This document shows positions 1-8,736 of a stretch of DNA of 64,000 nt, piece after piece. The translations under genes and the position numbers were made by a program. The DNA lies in NCBI RefSeq assembly GCF_008297975.1, contig NZ_VLNY01000001.1, positions 620,001-684,000 on the forward strand, read 5' to 3'. This stretch comes from Antrihabitans cavernicola. Lineage in GTDB: Bacteria > Actinomycetota > Actinomycetes > Mycobacteriales > Mycobacteriaceae. Each line of letters begins with the position of its first letter. Position 1 is the first letter of the stretch. The notes beneath the pieces were generated by a model. It was given only the letters and a program-made list of their open reading frames with translations, made no database searches and was not told where the DNA came from.

Positions 1-1044
1 GACGACGTCGGCAAGTTGCATCAACAGTGCCGCCGGTATTCGCTCGGAGAGGTCGAGGATCCATCGATTGCGCAGCGCCGCCGTATCCACACCCTTGTAC
101 CCGCGGCGGCGTAGATGTTCGCTGACCCGGTTCACGATGTTGCGTTCGGCGAACTCGCTACTCGGCGCCAGCACCAACCCGTTCCCCGTCCTCGCCGCGA
201 GACCGATCAGCCGCGCACTGATCGCCTCGTCGATGACCGGAACCTGCCGCACACCGCCCGCCGAATTCGGCAACGCGACAACACTGATCGCCCGCCCACT
301 CATCACCGTGCTGGTGAGTGCGGTACCGCGCAACGATTTGAAATCGGCCGGACGCGCTCCGGCACCCCAACACAGATCGACCAACACCTGCACCCGCGTT
401 CCGAGCGAGGTCGGCAATCCCGGAATCAGCGCGTACAGGTCACGGATCTCATGGGCAGTTGCCGCGGGTTGACGTTTGAACCGCGGCGCCGGCAACACCC
501 GGGCCGCCGGGTACTCCCGCGGATGTAGCACCCGCCCTGCCGCGTAGAGGATGTTGCGGCACTCACGCGTCGATCGTTCGGTCCCGCGCTGCGCCCGCAA
601 CGTCAGGTAGCGATCGACGTTGGCACGCCGAAACGCGGTCCGTTCCTCGACGACACCGACCGCTTCGCCCTCGGCCACCAAGAACCGCGCGATCAGCGCC
701 GTCGCGTTGCGGTCCGTATTCGCAGCCGAGATCGGCATCCTCGCCCGCAGACGTGCAGCAGCGTCGACCGCCGCCTCCGCCAACACGCGGTCCCGGGTAC
801 GCACCGACATCGACCGCAACCGCTCGAAACGCTGATCTTCGCTATCGATCGAGTCAGTCACCGCGATCGCAGTGTGCGTAGATGCTGTCGGTGCCCCGCC
901 TGGTGACGGCACTTCCGTGACGATCGGTGCGATGATGGTCGGTGCGGGTCCGGGCTTCGGGGCTTTGAATCTCGCCATCAGCACACGCCGCCCAACACGC
1001 CGCGCGAACGATTGCGAAAAGCATGCAGGCATGCTGAAATACAC
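1..1044 (-). CDS. Tyrosine-recombinase-like (phage/integrase family) protein, C-terminus cut by window edge
   Basis: The frame is open from 1044 to the window edge, giving 348 visible residues without a stop. A GTG at 1044 follows a GGAGGG ribosome site at 1050-1055 by a good spacing; ATGs at 1032 and 978 are alternatives. The visible part looks like a Xer/phage-integrase catalytic domain: an Arg-I-like box GARPADFKSLRG (codons near 330-360) after a helical stretch, then a beta hairpin, and near the edge AALRNRW in the place of the HxLR box. The usual His there is Ala, and the catalytic Tyr would lie outside the window. The N-terminal half, rich in Arg and Ala helices, would be the SAM-like core-binding domain. 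If active it would integrate or excise an element; the odd HxxR box makes activity uncertain. Family assignment comes from pattern, not from a search. Confidence 0.62.
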   Translation of the reverse strand, partial: MYFSMPACFSQSFARRVGRRVLMARFKAPKPGPAPTIIAPIVTEVPSPGGAPTASTHTAIAVTDSIDSEDQRFERLRSMSVRTRDRVLAEAAVDAAARLRARMPISAANTDRNATALIARFLVAEGEAVGVVEERTAFRRANVDRYLTLRAQRGTERSTRECRNILYAAGRVLHPREYPAARVLPAPRFKRQPAATAHEIRDLYALIPGLPTSLGTRVQVLVDLCWGAGARPADFKSLRGTALTSTVMSGRAISVVALPNSAGGVRQVPVIDEAISARLIGLAARTGNGLVLAPSSEFAERNIVNRVSEHLRRRGYKGVDTAALRNRWILDLSERIPAALLMQLADVV

Positions 1045-1100
1045 ACAGTCCCTCCAAGGGATCTCGAAGTGATTTATTTGGCTCTTGGCCAAACGCGGAG

Positions 1101-1123
1101 GCCGGGTTGCAGCCCGGCTTTTT
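1101..1123 (+). terminator. Rho-independent-like hairpin with T run
   Basis: GCCGGG (1101-1106) pairs with CCCGGC (1113-1118) over a 6-nt loop and is followed by five Ts, the form of an intrinsic terminator on the plus strand. No convincing plus-strand gene lies upstream; the recombinase-like gene starts at 1044 on the other strand. It may end a small RNA or an antisense transcript. Confidence 0.55.
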
Positions 1124-1235
1124 GCGTTGAATGGGGTGGCTGGCCCTGTCTGCCAGCATGTTTCAGTCAGTAGCAGCCGTTACGGTTCCTCCTTGATGCT
1201 TGTTTGTGACGAGTCGCGGATCGGGGCGACGAAAG

Positions 1236-1412
1236 TCAGGCTTCCGCGTCGCGGTCCAGTTGAGCGAGACCGAGCTCGATCAATCTGGTGCCGGCCTGCG
1301 AGAGCGTGACGTCCCACATGTCGACGCAGCGATAGACCGCCGTCGCGGTGTCTCGTGGCAGGCGGAACTCCACCCGCACGCGGTCACGTCGCCCGACCAT
1401 CGGTCGATCCAT
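1236..1412 (-). CDS. Small hypothetical protein, possibly ribbon-helix-helix-like
   Basis: A 58-codon reading frame. The start ATG at 1412 has CGGGG a suitable distance upstream; a second ATG lies at 1400. The product has a basic start, then RVRVEFRLPRDT followed by two probable helices ending LIELGLAQLDRDAEA. A short beta strand followed by two helices is the layout of ribbon-helix-helix DNA-binding proteins such as antitoxins or element regulators, but no diagnostic motif is present. The frame stays open further upstream (to 1568) with less protein-like composition. Its place next to a recombinase-like gene fits an element-borne regulator. It could also be a chance frame. Confidence 0.35.
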   Translation of the reverse strand: MDRPMVGRRDRVRVEFRLPRDTATAVYRCVDMWDVTLSQAGTRLIELGLAQLDRDAEA

Positions 1413-1854
1413 TCGATACCCCGATCCCAGGTGTGCTTTACCGGCATGTGCCGAGCACATACCGATGAAGCTAACCCGCCGAGCAAGGACTGCGCATACA
1501 CGACACGAACACGCCGTTCGCACGCGAAAGTTGTTGTCCCACTGGTGGGAACACCGTGGTCGCCACATCGCCGTCAGCCCTGATCAGCGCGTGCAGAACT
1601 TGCGTGGAAAGCGCTCAACCAGGCTACCAAATGTGAGGTAACTCACACTCGATGTGGCGTTATCGTTCTGCGGCTCTCGCAAGCGCTCAGTCTCCTGCGC
1701 GACTGCTCACTCGGGGCTCATGATCTACGCGGCCCCCGGGCAGCGATCGGCCTTCCGATAGCGCGTCAGCCGGGTTCCGGGGCTTCACCTCAGCCACCGC
1801 GAAGGGTAGCGTCGAAATCTTCGCCTTTCGCGAAGTCCCGCTGAGGAAGTACCA
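1413..1854. other. Non-coding stretch with one palindrome
   Basis: No reading frame here has convincing protein character on either strand. The one clear structure is the inverted repeat TGTGAG-GTAA-CTCACA at 1632-1647, reported separately. The last 30 bases hold the GAGGAAG ribosome site of the next gene. Confidence 0.5.
1632..1647. promoter_or_regulatory. Operator-like palindrome TGTGAG-N4-CTCACA
   Basis: Perfect 6-bp arms around GTAA. Size and symmetry suit a dimeric regulator (GntR- or CRP-like half-sites). It lies about 220 bp upstream of the start at 1855 and 220 bp upstream of the minus-strand start at 1412. No regulator can be named. Confidence 0.35.
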
Positions 1855-2151
1855 ATGTCCCGGACCGACAAGACAAACCCGTTTGGCGTGAAGATCGACC
1901 GCCGCGATGTTGATTCGGTGGAAGTCCACGACCACCGTCACGGAACCTGCGATTTGCCGCCAACGTGGCGTGCGCAATTCGATGAAACAGGCCGGCGCAA
2001 GACCAGTTGCTACCGCGAGTTCAACTACACCGGAACCAATGTGTGCTGCTGCCCGATGTGTCACACATCTGGTTGGCGCGAAACCGAGCCCCAGCGCCGA
2101 CGACGCGAACGCCACCGAGCGAAGCAAGCACTGCACCACGAAGCATGTTGA
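1855..2151 (+). CDS. Conserved-looking small cysteine-rich protein (CCCxxCH)
   Basis: A 98-residue protein with a clear ribosome site, GAGGAAG, 6 nt before the ATG. The sequence begins MSRTDKTNPF, has an acidic/His patch EVHDHRHGTCDLP, then an aromatic segment and the motif NVCCCPMCH (residues about 67-75), and ends in a very basic Arg/Gln/His tail (RRRRERHRAK). The C/H cluster together with Cys32 and Cys52 could bind zinc. The Cys cluster and basic tail suggest a nucleic-acid-associated small protein, but I do not know its function. It stands alone: the nearest downstream gene, 2408-4051, is on the other strand. Confidence 0.72.
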   Translation: MSRTDKTNPFGVKIDRRDVDSVEVHDHRHGTCDLPPTWRAQFDETGRRKTSCYREFNYTGTNVCCCPMCHTSGWRETEPQRRRRERHRAKQALHHEAC

Positions 2152-2407
2152 GACACAGTGTGTTGCAGGCACTTCGGCCTGTGATCTGGGGCCATATTCA
2201 GACCCGAGCATCCAGTTTGCCGATTCGAGACCACAACGCATAGATTAGTGCCAATCGTTCGGCCCGCCCCGAAGTTCGAACTCGGGTGTGGGCCGGATTT
2301 CGTTCGCTTTGTTTCGCGACAAACTGATGCACATGCGGTTCACCGTCGCCGAGGGACTGCGGTTCAGATTCGTTCCTTCCCACCTCAGACGAGTGCGTTC
2401 ACGTTCA

Positions 2408-4051
2408 TCATCCGCCGCAGTCGCTTGGGGTTACGTTCGGTCCGCCTACGATGCGGACGATTTTTCCGTTGTGGATCGAGAAGGCGAGGACGCCGCTCTT
2501 CTCGGCTATTACGTATCCAGCGCTAGGAGTCCGCCCGAATGGGGGCGCTGGCACGTACTGTGCAAGGTCGCCGTAGACACGTTTCACCTCGTCTTCGTTG
2601 TCGCCAAGACGGACACCCTCTGCGGTAGCGATGATTTGAGGCGGCGTCCCAGTGTTGTCGCCGCTCGCGCCAACGCACTGGACTGAATTCCCGACGACAT
2701 ACAGCTCTGGTCGCCCATTCTTGGGGACCGGATAGTGGGCCCCGTCGCCGGAGCCATCGAATACTGAACCGGCTGCTTCTTGGGCTTGGTCGAGAGTCAT
2801 CCCGACCTTCACTGCGCCGAGCGTAGACGCTGAGATTGACAAATTGGCCTCGCTCCACTGCCCGCTCGGCGCTTGCGCACTGCCTGGGCCGGGTTGTGCA
2901 AGTTGGGTTTTGAGCGAATCAGCCACGGCATCGAAGGATTCGTTGTTGTTGAGCATGGCGTTGTGGCTACACGGGTAGAGCAGGGCAGCGACGGCGAGCA
3001 TGACTTCGAGGTTGGGTCCAAGGTGTCCACTGTTGATCTGATCGAGCACTGCGCTGTCGTTCCACAGGGCACCGATTGCGGTGATCTCGGCACTGATGAT
3101 CGCGGCGGGGATGTTGCCGCCCCGGAACGATCGCATCAGGCTCAGCGTCTGATCGGAAGTAACCTTGCACGTCACGTCGTGCATGGTTGCGCCACGCATC
3201 GGCGGATACTTGGTGCCGGGCGGCCCCGACGAGGCGAGGTAACCGGTGGAGGAGTCGACACCGACAACGCTGTCGCTGCGCAGGTCGATGTCATAAAGCG
3301 GGACCCCAAACAAAGTGCGTTGCAGCGTGTTGTCGCCGGAGATCTGCCCGAGAGGGGATCCTTCGGGTAGATATGGCGCAGTAGAGCAATCCTGCGGCAG
3401 GTCCTGGTGGGATCCGTGCAATGCGAGGCACCGGATTGCGTCCGTGTGGCGCTCTGGCAGTAGGTGATTGCCCCATAGGAAGTCCCACGCCACTTTCCCG
3501 TCTTGGTACAAGTCGGCTTCGGCGGTGCCGCCGAAGGGGGATCCCAGGTGCGGGGTGTCGATTGTGGTGAGCCCGCCGAGGACGTCGGAGCCGACCGGAT
3601 CGTCGGTGAACGCGCTGTTCGTGGCGAAGCGGGTGGCGAGCCCGCCCATCGAGTGCGCGACTACATAGACGCGCCCGTCGCCGCCGGCCTTCTTGTGGCT
3701 GTCGGAGATGTCGTGCAGGTAGTGGGCCAGGCACGATGCCACGATCGGGCGCGCGGCCCAGTCCGTGTGGGCGTTGCGGTAGTCGAAATAGCGATAGTCG
3801 AACGTGCGCGGTGTCCGCTTATCGATCGCGGCGGCGACGTTGTGCAGGTCTTCAGCGCTGCCGATCCAGCCGTGTACGAGCACAATCGGGTGGCGGGCGG
3901 GATCGAAAGTTCCGACTTTGGTCGACGGACCAGGGCTGATGGGGCACCCCAGGTCAGTTGCCGAAACCTGGCCCGTGGCGGTGAGTGCGGTAGCGAGTAC
4001 AGCCAGTATCACCATCCATGCGGTGAGGATATTGCGTCTCAGCACAATCAT
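2408..4051 (-). CDS. Secreted alpha/beta-hydrolase (lipase/esterase-like) with C-terminal repeat domain
   Basis: 547 residues. An N-terminal signal peptide (about 1-31, ending VSATD) indicates export. PIVLVHGW (55-62) is the oxyanion-hole strand and VAHSMGGLA (131-139) is the nucleophile elbow with Ser134, typical of lipases and PGAP1-like esterases. A His in ATMHDVTC and an Asp in VVGVDSSTG could complete the triad. From about residue 400 a separate domain follows, beginning LGAVKVGMTLDQAQEAAG and later VRLGDNEDEVKRVYG, with two Cys (QCVG and DCGG). Its paired half-repeats recall SmpA/OmlA-like (BLIP) folds. It is the last gene of a three-gene operon and overlaps the preceding gene by 4 nt, so translation is coupled. 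The natural ester substrate cannot be told. Confidence 0.85.
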   Translation of the reverse strand: MIVLRRNILTAWMVILAVLATALTATGQVSATDLGCPISPGPSTKVGTFDPARHPIVLVHGWIGSAEDLHNVAAAIDKRTPRTFDYRYFDYRNAHTDWAARPIVASCLAHYLHDISDSHKKAGGDGRVYVVAHSMGGLATRFATNSAFTDDPVGSDVLGGLTTIDTPHLGSPFGGTAEADLYQDGKVAWDFLWGNHLLPERHTDAIRCLALHGSHQDLPQDCSTAPYLPEGSPLGQISGDNTLQRTLFGVPLYDIDLRSDSVVGVDSSTGYLASSGPPGTKYPPMRGATMHDVTCKVTSDQTLSLMRSFRGGNIPAAIISAEITAIGALWNDSAVLDQINSGHLGPNLEVMLAVAALLYPCSHNAMLNNNESFDAVADSLKTQLAQPGPGSAQAPSGQWSEANLSISASTLGAVKVGMTLDQAQEAAGSVFDGSGDGAHYPVPKNGRPELYVVGNSVQCVGASGDNTGTPPQIIATAEGVRLGDNEDEVKRVYGDLAQYVPAPPFGRTPSAGYVIAEKSGVLAFSIHNGKIVRIVGGPNVTPSDCGG

Positions 4052-4524
4052 GATGTGCCGTCCGTAGTGGCCACGACCTTCCAGATCGAGTTGTCCACCG
4101 ACAGAAACACCGTCCAGGCGGTTGCTTGCGTTCCGGCGGTAGCGATCACGGTTGCGCTGCTGTCACTGTTAGCGTGAAACGTGTTGATGTCGAACGTGAT
4201 CGGTGTCAACTTCGCAATTTGCGTCGCGGTGCTGGGTGGCAGCGCTTGGTTCGCATTGAGCAAGACTGCGCTACGTAGCGCCGACTCTGAGCCGGCGGCA
4301 AGAGCGTCGGCTATCTGGGCAGCACGTTCCCGAGTGAATGCAGGTGCCCTGGTCGGTGCGAATTGCTCGGTGCTCGCGTTTACATCGGGCGCCAGATAAT
4401 CTCCGGGTGCTGGCGAGTGGTAAACCAGATGGGCCCCGACTCCGGCAGCGATGGCCACCAAGGGCAGCACAGCGACGAAAACGGCTATGCGTTTCGACGC
4501 CCATCTCGACAAGCCTGGCCGCAT
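4048..4524 (-). CDS. Membrane-anchored hypothetical protein with extracytoplasmic domain
   Basis: 158 residues from the ATG at 4524, chosen because TAGGA lies 5-6 nt upstream; an earlier in-frame ATG at 4581 would add 19 residues. One membrane segment (about RIAVFVAVLPLVAIAAGVGA) is followed by an extracytoplasmic domain of about 120 residues with helices (RERAAQIADALAAGSESALRSAV) and a strand-rich end (TAWTVFLSVDNSIWKVV). It has the look of small NTF2-like or Mce-associated-type outer domains, but no motif settles it. Its stop overlaps the start of the hydrolase by 4 nt, so it may be an accessory or anchoring partner of that enzyme. Confidence 0.68.
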   Translation of the reverse strand: MRPGLSRWASKRIAVFVAVLPLVAIAAGVGAHLVYHSPAPGDYLAPDVNASTEQFAPTRAPAFTRERAAQIADALAAGSESALRSAVLLNANQALPPSTATQIAKLTPITFDINTFHANSDSSATVIATAGTQATAWTVFLSVDNSIWKVVATTDGTS

Positions 4525-4605
4525 TTCGTTCCTACCGGTTGGATTCTGACCATCCGCGCGGAATCCAGGCAACTTCATCATGCATCAACCACTTCAACGG
4601 AACGG

Positions 4606-5331
4606 TTACGAATCTGACGCCGCAACGGCTTCTGCCAGCGCCAGCAGCTTTGCCTCATCGTCATATAACGAAAGATCACATTCGTACCAGTACTTTCCAG
4701 GACCAGCCAGATAAAACGAGTCAGAACCCGAAGTGACGAGTCCTTTGCCGATATCCGGATGCAGCACGGAACTGACCTGGAGAGTGTTCAGAGTCGCTGC
4801 TACCGATGTGTAAACCTCAGTGGGACTGGAACCACCGTAGGTGCTTTCGACATAGTTGTCCTGCAATTTTGCCATCGAGGTAGTCTTCTTATTGTCGACG
4901 TATGCGTAACGGCTAAGATCGAAATGTTCTTGCTCACCGTTGTTATTAGGCGGAAGCCAAGCGTATGTGCAATTTTCAGCCGCACTTTCCTTACCTTTGT
5001 TGATGTATTCCGAGTTGTCGAGGGTCACCGCTGTGACTGGCTGGACGATTGCCGCTACCTGATTGGGTGTCAGAACGCAAGGACTGCTCGCCGAAGCAAT
5101 CGCCACAGGAGAAGTGGTGGCCGCTCCCGCTAGAGACGATGATTGGGCCATCGTTCGGGCTGGCTGACGGTTGTTGGTGCAACTCGATACGAAGCAGCAT
5201 GCGATAACCGCTGTGGTGCAAAGCGCGACGGCTCTCAGTACGCGGACATCGGCCCACCGCAGGCGCCAGCTCGCTGACTGAGCTGAAATCTGGACAACCC
5301 CAGATTCTGTCGCTCCCATTGGTTCATGCAT
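4606..5331 (-). CDS. Lipoprotein of unknown function
   Basis: 241 residues from the ATG at 5331, which has AAGGAG 6 nt upstream; the frame extends to 5352. A long N-terminal region precedes a hydrophobic segment and a lipobox-like VSSC (Cys51), after which a Ser/Ala/Thr-rich linker leads to a folded domain starting CVLTPNQVAAIV. Two Cys pairs (CVL..., ENCTYAW, YECDLSLYD) could form disulfides. The pattern 'lipobox, STA linker, small Cys domain with C-T-Y/W' resembles the DUF3558 lipoproteins of actinobacteria, an inference only. It is the first gene of the operon with the membrane-anchored protein (81-nt gap) and the hydrolase. Base composition is AT-richer than the core genes, in line with an acquired region. 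Confidence 0.72.
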   Translation of the reverse strand: MHEPMGATESGVVQISAQSASWRLRWADVRVLRAVALCTTAVIACCFVSSCTNNRQPARTMAQSSSLAGAATTSPVAIASASSPCVLTPNQVAAIVQPVTAVTLDNSEYINKGKESAAENCTYAWLPPNNNGEQEHFDLSRYAYVDNKKTTSMAKLQDNYVESTYGGSSPTEVYTSVAATLNTLQVSSVLHPDIGKGLVTSGSDSFYLAGPGKYWYECDLSLYDDEAKLLALAEAVAASDS

Positions 5332-5659
5332 TTGCAGCTCCTTGTCAGTCAAAAGTTGCGCCGGTAAGGCCCGAGGCGATCACAGACCATTCCGCGGTCT
5401 GAGTGCGATATCGCCACCGCCATCCGAGATTCGAAGCCGGATCATGAACGTTGCGTCAGAGCATTCCTTGCCTGCAACTCGTTGGAAGCCATTTTGATTC
5501 GTACCCACGCACTTTGTCGAGGCTGTATGACATTCGACTGACACTGCTAGCGGTGCTCTGCTCTACTTCACTATCCTCGTGTTGGCCTTTGCTGAGCGCG
5601 AATGGACAGCTCGACGTGTTGCCCGGCCTTCTTTGCGAAGGGCCGAATCGGAGGGGCAT
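5332..5659. other. Divergent intergenic region between lipoprotein operon and histidine kinase
   Basis: About 330 bp between two divergent transcription units, so it must hold both promoters. Short frames here have no protein character. No strong palindrome or repeat was seen. If the kinase starts at the upstream GTG (5579) instead of 5660, the gap shrinks to 247 bp. Confidence 0.45.
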
Positions 5660-7933
5660 GTGTTAAAGCGCAGCGTGTCCCACCAAGTTCCCCTCGTCGA
5701 GGGGGCGAGCGTCGCGTACACCGGCGTGTTACGGCAGATTGGCCTGCTTGCACTCATGTTGCGGCACATAGCTTTCGCTCTGGCTGGTTGCGTTTATGTT
5801 GTCCAGCCTGTTCATACAGCAATCGGTCTGGTGCTCAGTGGAATGCTTGCTCTGTGGGCGATCGTCCGGTTAGCGACACGTAGGCTGGGTATGAGCTGGC
5901 TCGTCGCTGACATCTGCGCGGTACAGGTCTTCCTCGTATCTACGCCGTTCGTGATCGGCAATTTCGATGTCGCGAGTGAGCCGAGCGTTCCACTCCTCGT
6001 CGCAGGCTCTACCGTTATCGCGATCGGCATCGCAGAGTCCGCTTCGAGGTCGCTACTGACGACTGCGCTGACCATGGCCATTTGGGCGTACGGGTGCTCG
6101 AACCTCGCCGGGGTCGAGAATCCGTTCACAATCTTCAATCTCGACTATCTTCTCGTCGAGTGGGCGTTGGCTGCTGCGGTACGCAGGCTTGTCGTGGGTT
6201 CAGCTCGGAATACCGACACAGCAACAGCAGCGGTGAACGCGGCGCATGTTGCCAGCGAGGTGTCAGACGCTCGGCGTCGATACGAACGCGAGCAGTGGGC
6301 CTTGATGCACGACACCGCGGCGTCGACATTGCTGATGGTGGGTCAGGCTTCGGCACTAAATACGGCGCGTTTGGCCGAACAAGCCAAACGCGATATCGCC
6401 GCGATCGAACTTGTGCCCCATCCCGACGACGAAGGGCCGATCGACCTGGTCCCAATGCTTCGCGACATCTGCACCGAGTGTGTGACGCCGGTACAGTTCG
6501 TTGGTCGAAATGAGCTTGATGTCGATCCAATTATCGGGCGCGCGATCACTGCTGCAACGCGCGAGGCGTTGAACAACGTCGATCGACACTCCAACGCCAC
6601 AGTCGCCGTCGTAAGCATCGAGGAACACGCAATTTCGGTCAAAGACGACGGCGTCGGATTCGATTGCGCGAGCGACCTGAGCACCACCAGGCACGGTATT
6701 CGCAACTCCATAGTCGGTCGGCTACGCGATGTCCATGGCGAGGCCACGATAACGTCCGAACCCGAAATGGGCACCGATGTCGAAATGACGTGGACTGACA
6801 ACGCTACCGTCGAGACGTCGGTCGATCACGACAAGTCAGAAATCGACATCGCGCGGATACTACATCGGTACGGGTACGGGCTGGTCACCGTCGCTGTCGT
6901 CGTCGCCCTCCTCGGGACGATTCCAATGTGGTCAGGACACAGTCCACTGGGTTGGAAGGCCGAGCTGCTCGTCGCCTTCGATATTGCCGCCGCCGTCGTC
7001 GCCGCAGCGGCGATTCGACGGCCAGTTCCGGGGTTGGCGTTATGGCAGCTTGCCGTGATCTGCACCGCTCCAGCACAGCAGCTCATGATCGATGCCGGCC
7101 ATCTGACCGACATCGAGGGAATCAAGATTGCGACTACTTGGACACTCGTAGCCCTGACATTTCGCAGTACTCCCAGAAAATCGTTGCTTCTACTTGCTGG
7201 AGGCTGGTTCCTCGCCTGCGCCGTCGAGCTGGTGCGGTCGCCCACGCGGGAGACAGCCGCGATTCTTGGCTGCGATATTGCGGGTATCGCGTTTGTGCAG
7301 GGGATCGCCATCATCTTCGTTGTTCTACTGCGCAGCGGGTGGTCCCAGTGGCGCGAACTAGCACACCAGTACGCGCGCATTTCGGCATTACAAGCCATCA
7401 ACCAAGCGCTGCAACGGGACTACTACCGCCGATACGAGGAACTGTCTCGGAGCGTAGTTCCGTTGCTACGAGGTCTCGCGGACCGAACACTCTCGCCGTG
7501 TGACCCCGGTATGCGGGCGCGAGCGCTCATCGATGCTGCACGGCTGAGGCGACTGTTCGCCCAGTCCGACAGCTTCGATCACCCATTGCTGCAGGAGCTA
7601 CGTCCGAGCATCGATCGCGCCGAGGCCGAAGGCGTCAACGTGACGTTCGATATCGCCGCCGCCTTACCGGAACTTACCGACGATGCACGGTGTGAGCTCT
7701 TGGCCGCACCCATGCTTTTGCTCGCGAGGAGTAGATCGCAGGCACGGATCGTGGTCACGACAGGACCTGGGTCCGTGACGTTGAGTGTTGTGTGCGACTG
7801 CACAGCCGAAGCGCGCAACGCGGTCGAGGGACTACCGAATACCGCACGATTCGAACTGACGACACTCGGCGAACTTACCTGGATCAAGTTGCACCACACA
7901 CTCATCGAATCGACAGGACAGCTACAGCTATGA
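5660..7933 (+). CDS. Tandem sensor histidine kinase (NarL/DesK-type half plus degenerate second half)
   Basis: 757 residues from the GTG at 5660, preceded by GGAGGGG; an upstream GTG at 5579 adds 27. The first half has about four to five membrane segments (residues about 25-175), then WALMHDTAAST with His217 as the HisKA_3-type phospho-acceptor, an N box REALNNVDRHSNA (302-313), G1 DDGVGF (329-334) and HGIRNSI. This half is a complete NarL-family kinase. The second half repeats the plan: membrane segments (about 400-575), a helical linker (QALQRDYYRRYEELSRSVVPLLRGL) and a beta-rich end, but without a phospho-acceptor HD motif or N/G boxes. It therefore looks like a sensor plus pseudokinase domain. 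The gene overlaps the next by 4 nt (ATGA), so kinase and regulator form a pair. Signal unknown. Confidence 0.83.
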   Translation: MLKRSVSHQVPLVEGASVAYTGVLRQIGLLALMLRHIAFALAGCVYVVQPVHTAIGLVLSGMLALWAIVRLATRRLGMSWLVADICAVQVFLVSTPFVIGNFDVASEPSVPLLVAGSTVIAIGIAESASRSLLTTALTMAIWAYGCSNLAGVENPFTIFNLDYLLVEWALAAAVRRLVVGSARNTDTATAAVNAAHVASEVSDARRRYEREQWALMHDTAASTLLMVGQASALNTARLAEQAKRDIAAIELVPHPDDEGPIDLVPMLRDICTECVTPVQFVGRNELDVDPIIGRAITAATREALNNVDRHSNATVAVVSIEEHAISVKDDGVGFDCASDLSTTRHGIRNSIVGRLRDVHGEATITSEPEMGTDVEMTWTDNATVETSVDHDKSEIDIARILHRYGYGLVTVAVVVALLGTIPMWSGHSPLGWKAELLVAFDIAAAVVAAAAIRRPVPGLALWQLAVICTAPAQQLMIDAGHLTDIEGIKIATTWTLVALTFRSTPRKSLLLLAGGWFLACAVELVRSPTRETAAILGCDIAGIAFVQGIAIIFVVLLRSGWSQWRELAHQYARISALQAINQALQRDYYRRYEELSRSVVPLLRGLADRTLSPCDPGMRARALIDAARLRRLFAQSDSFDHPLLQELRPSIDRAEAEGVNVTFDIAAALPELTDDARCELLAAPMLLLARSRSQARIVVTTGPGSVTLSVVCDCTAEARNAVEGLPNTARFELTTLGELTWIKLHHTLIESTGQLQL

Positions 7934-8607
7934 CCGCAAGCGACAACCCCACTCAACGAAAACTTCGAGCCGTGATCATCGACGATCATGCGGTGATTCA
8001 TGACGGAATCCAAGCATGGTGCGATGCAGCAGTTCCACCGATATCGGTCGCGGACCGATACACCGACCCGCATGAATTCATCCGAGCGTTTCCCATCCAC
8101 GATCGCATTGATGTCGTGGTACTCGACCTACAATTCGAGCAACACGAGCCGGACCTCGCGGCATTGCGCACCATCTGCGAAGATGGGTATCGGGTCATCA
8201 TCTACTCCCAACACACCGAGCCAATTCTCGTGCTCAACTGCCTGGACATGGGTGCGGTCACCTACCTGTCGAAAACAGAAGGCCGCGACCATCTCGTGGC
8301 AGCACTTCACGCCGCGATAACAGACCGCCCCTACCTGAGCCCGACCATGGCAAAAGCAATGACGATCGACCACGCACCCTCGCGCCCGCGCCTGTCGCAT
8401 CGTGAACGTGAAGTCCTATTGAACTGGTTTCAAACCGAATCGAAAATACTTGTCGGTCAAAGCCTGTACATAACCGTAGGCACTGTAAACACGCATCTCG
8501 CGCGAATCCGAACAAAGTATGCGTCGGTCGGCCGACCCGCACCGACCAAAGCAGCTCTCGTTGCCCGCGCAATCCAGGACGGACTCATCCGTCCCGACGA
8601 ACTCTGA
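7930..8607 (+). CDS. NarL/LuxR-type two-component response regulator
   Basis: 225 residues. The ATG overlaps the kinase stop by 4 nt. The receiver domain has the acidic pair DD (18-19), the phospho-acceptor Asp66 in VVVLDLQ, a Ser/Thr site in IIYSQH and the conserved Lys in LSKTEG. The C-terminal LuxR-type helix-turn-helix begins LSHREREVL (about 158) and includes TVGTVNTHLARIRTKY. The turn region (NWFQTESKILVGQSLYI) departs from the usual 'GLSNKEIA' pattern, so DNA recognition may be unusual. It is the natural partner of the tandem kinase upstream. Downstream, the gene ends 129 bp before a convergent gene. Confidence 0.87.
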   Translation: MTASDNPTQRKLRAVIIDDHAVIHDGIQAWCDAAVPPISVADRYTDPHEFIRAFPIHDRIDVVVLDLQFEQHEPDLAALRTICEDGYRVIIYSQHTEPILVLNCLDMGAVTYLSKTEGRDHLVAALHAAITDRPYLSPTMAKAMTIDHAPSRPRLSHREREVLLNWFQTESKILVGQSLYITVGTVNTHLARIRTKYASVGRPAPTKAALVARAIQDGLIRPDEL

Positions 8608-8736
8608 ACAGATGATCACGATGGATTCCAAACCCACCACAAATGAGTATTTGTTCAGTACGAGCTGAACTTGATTGGCCGACGGCGCACTGTATTTCAA
8701 ACTCCCAGATTGCAGGAAATCTAACTCACAAGCGGA

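Noticed and set aside
1687-2241. Minus-strand frame of 184 codons overlapping the CCCxxCH protein
   Set aside because: The plus-strand gene has a ribosome site and protein-like sequence; the minus frame has neither.
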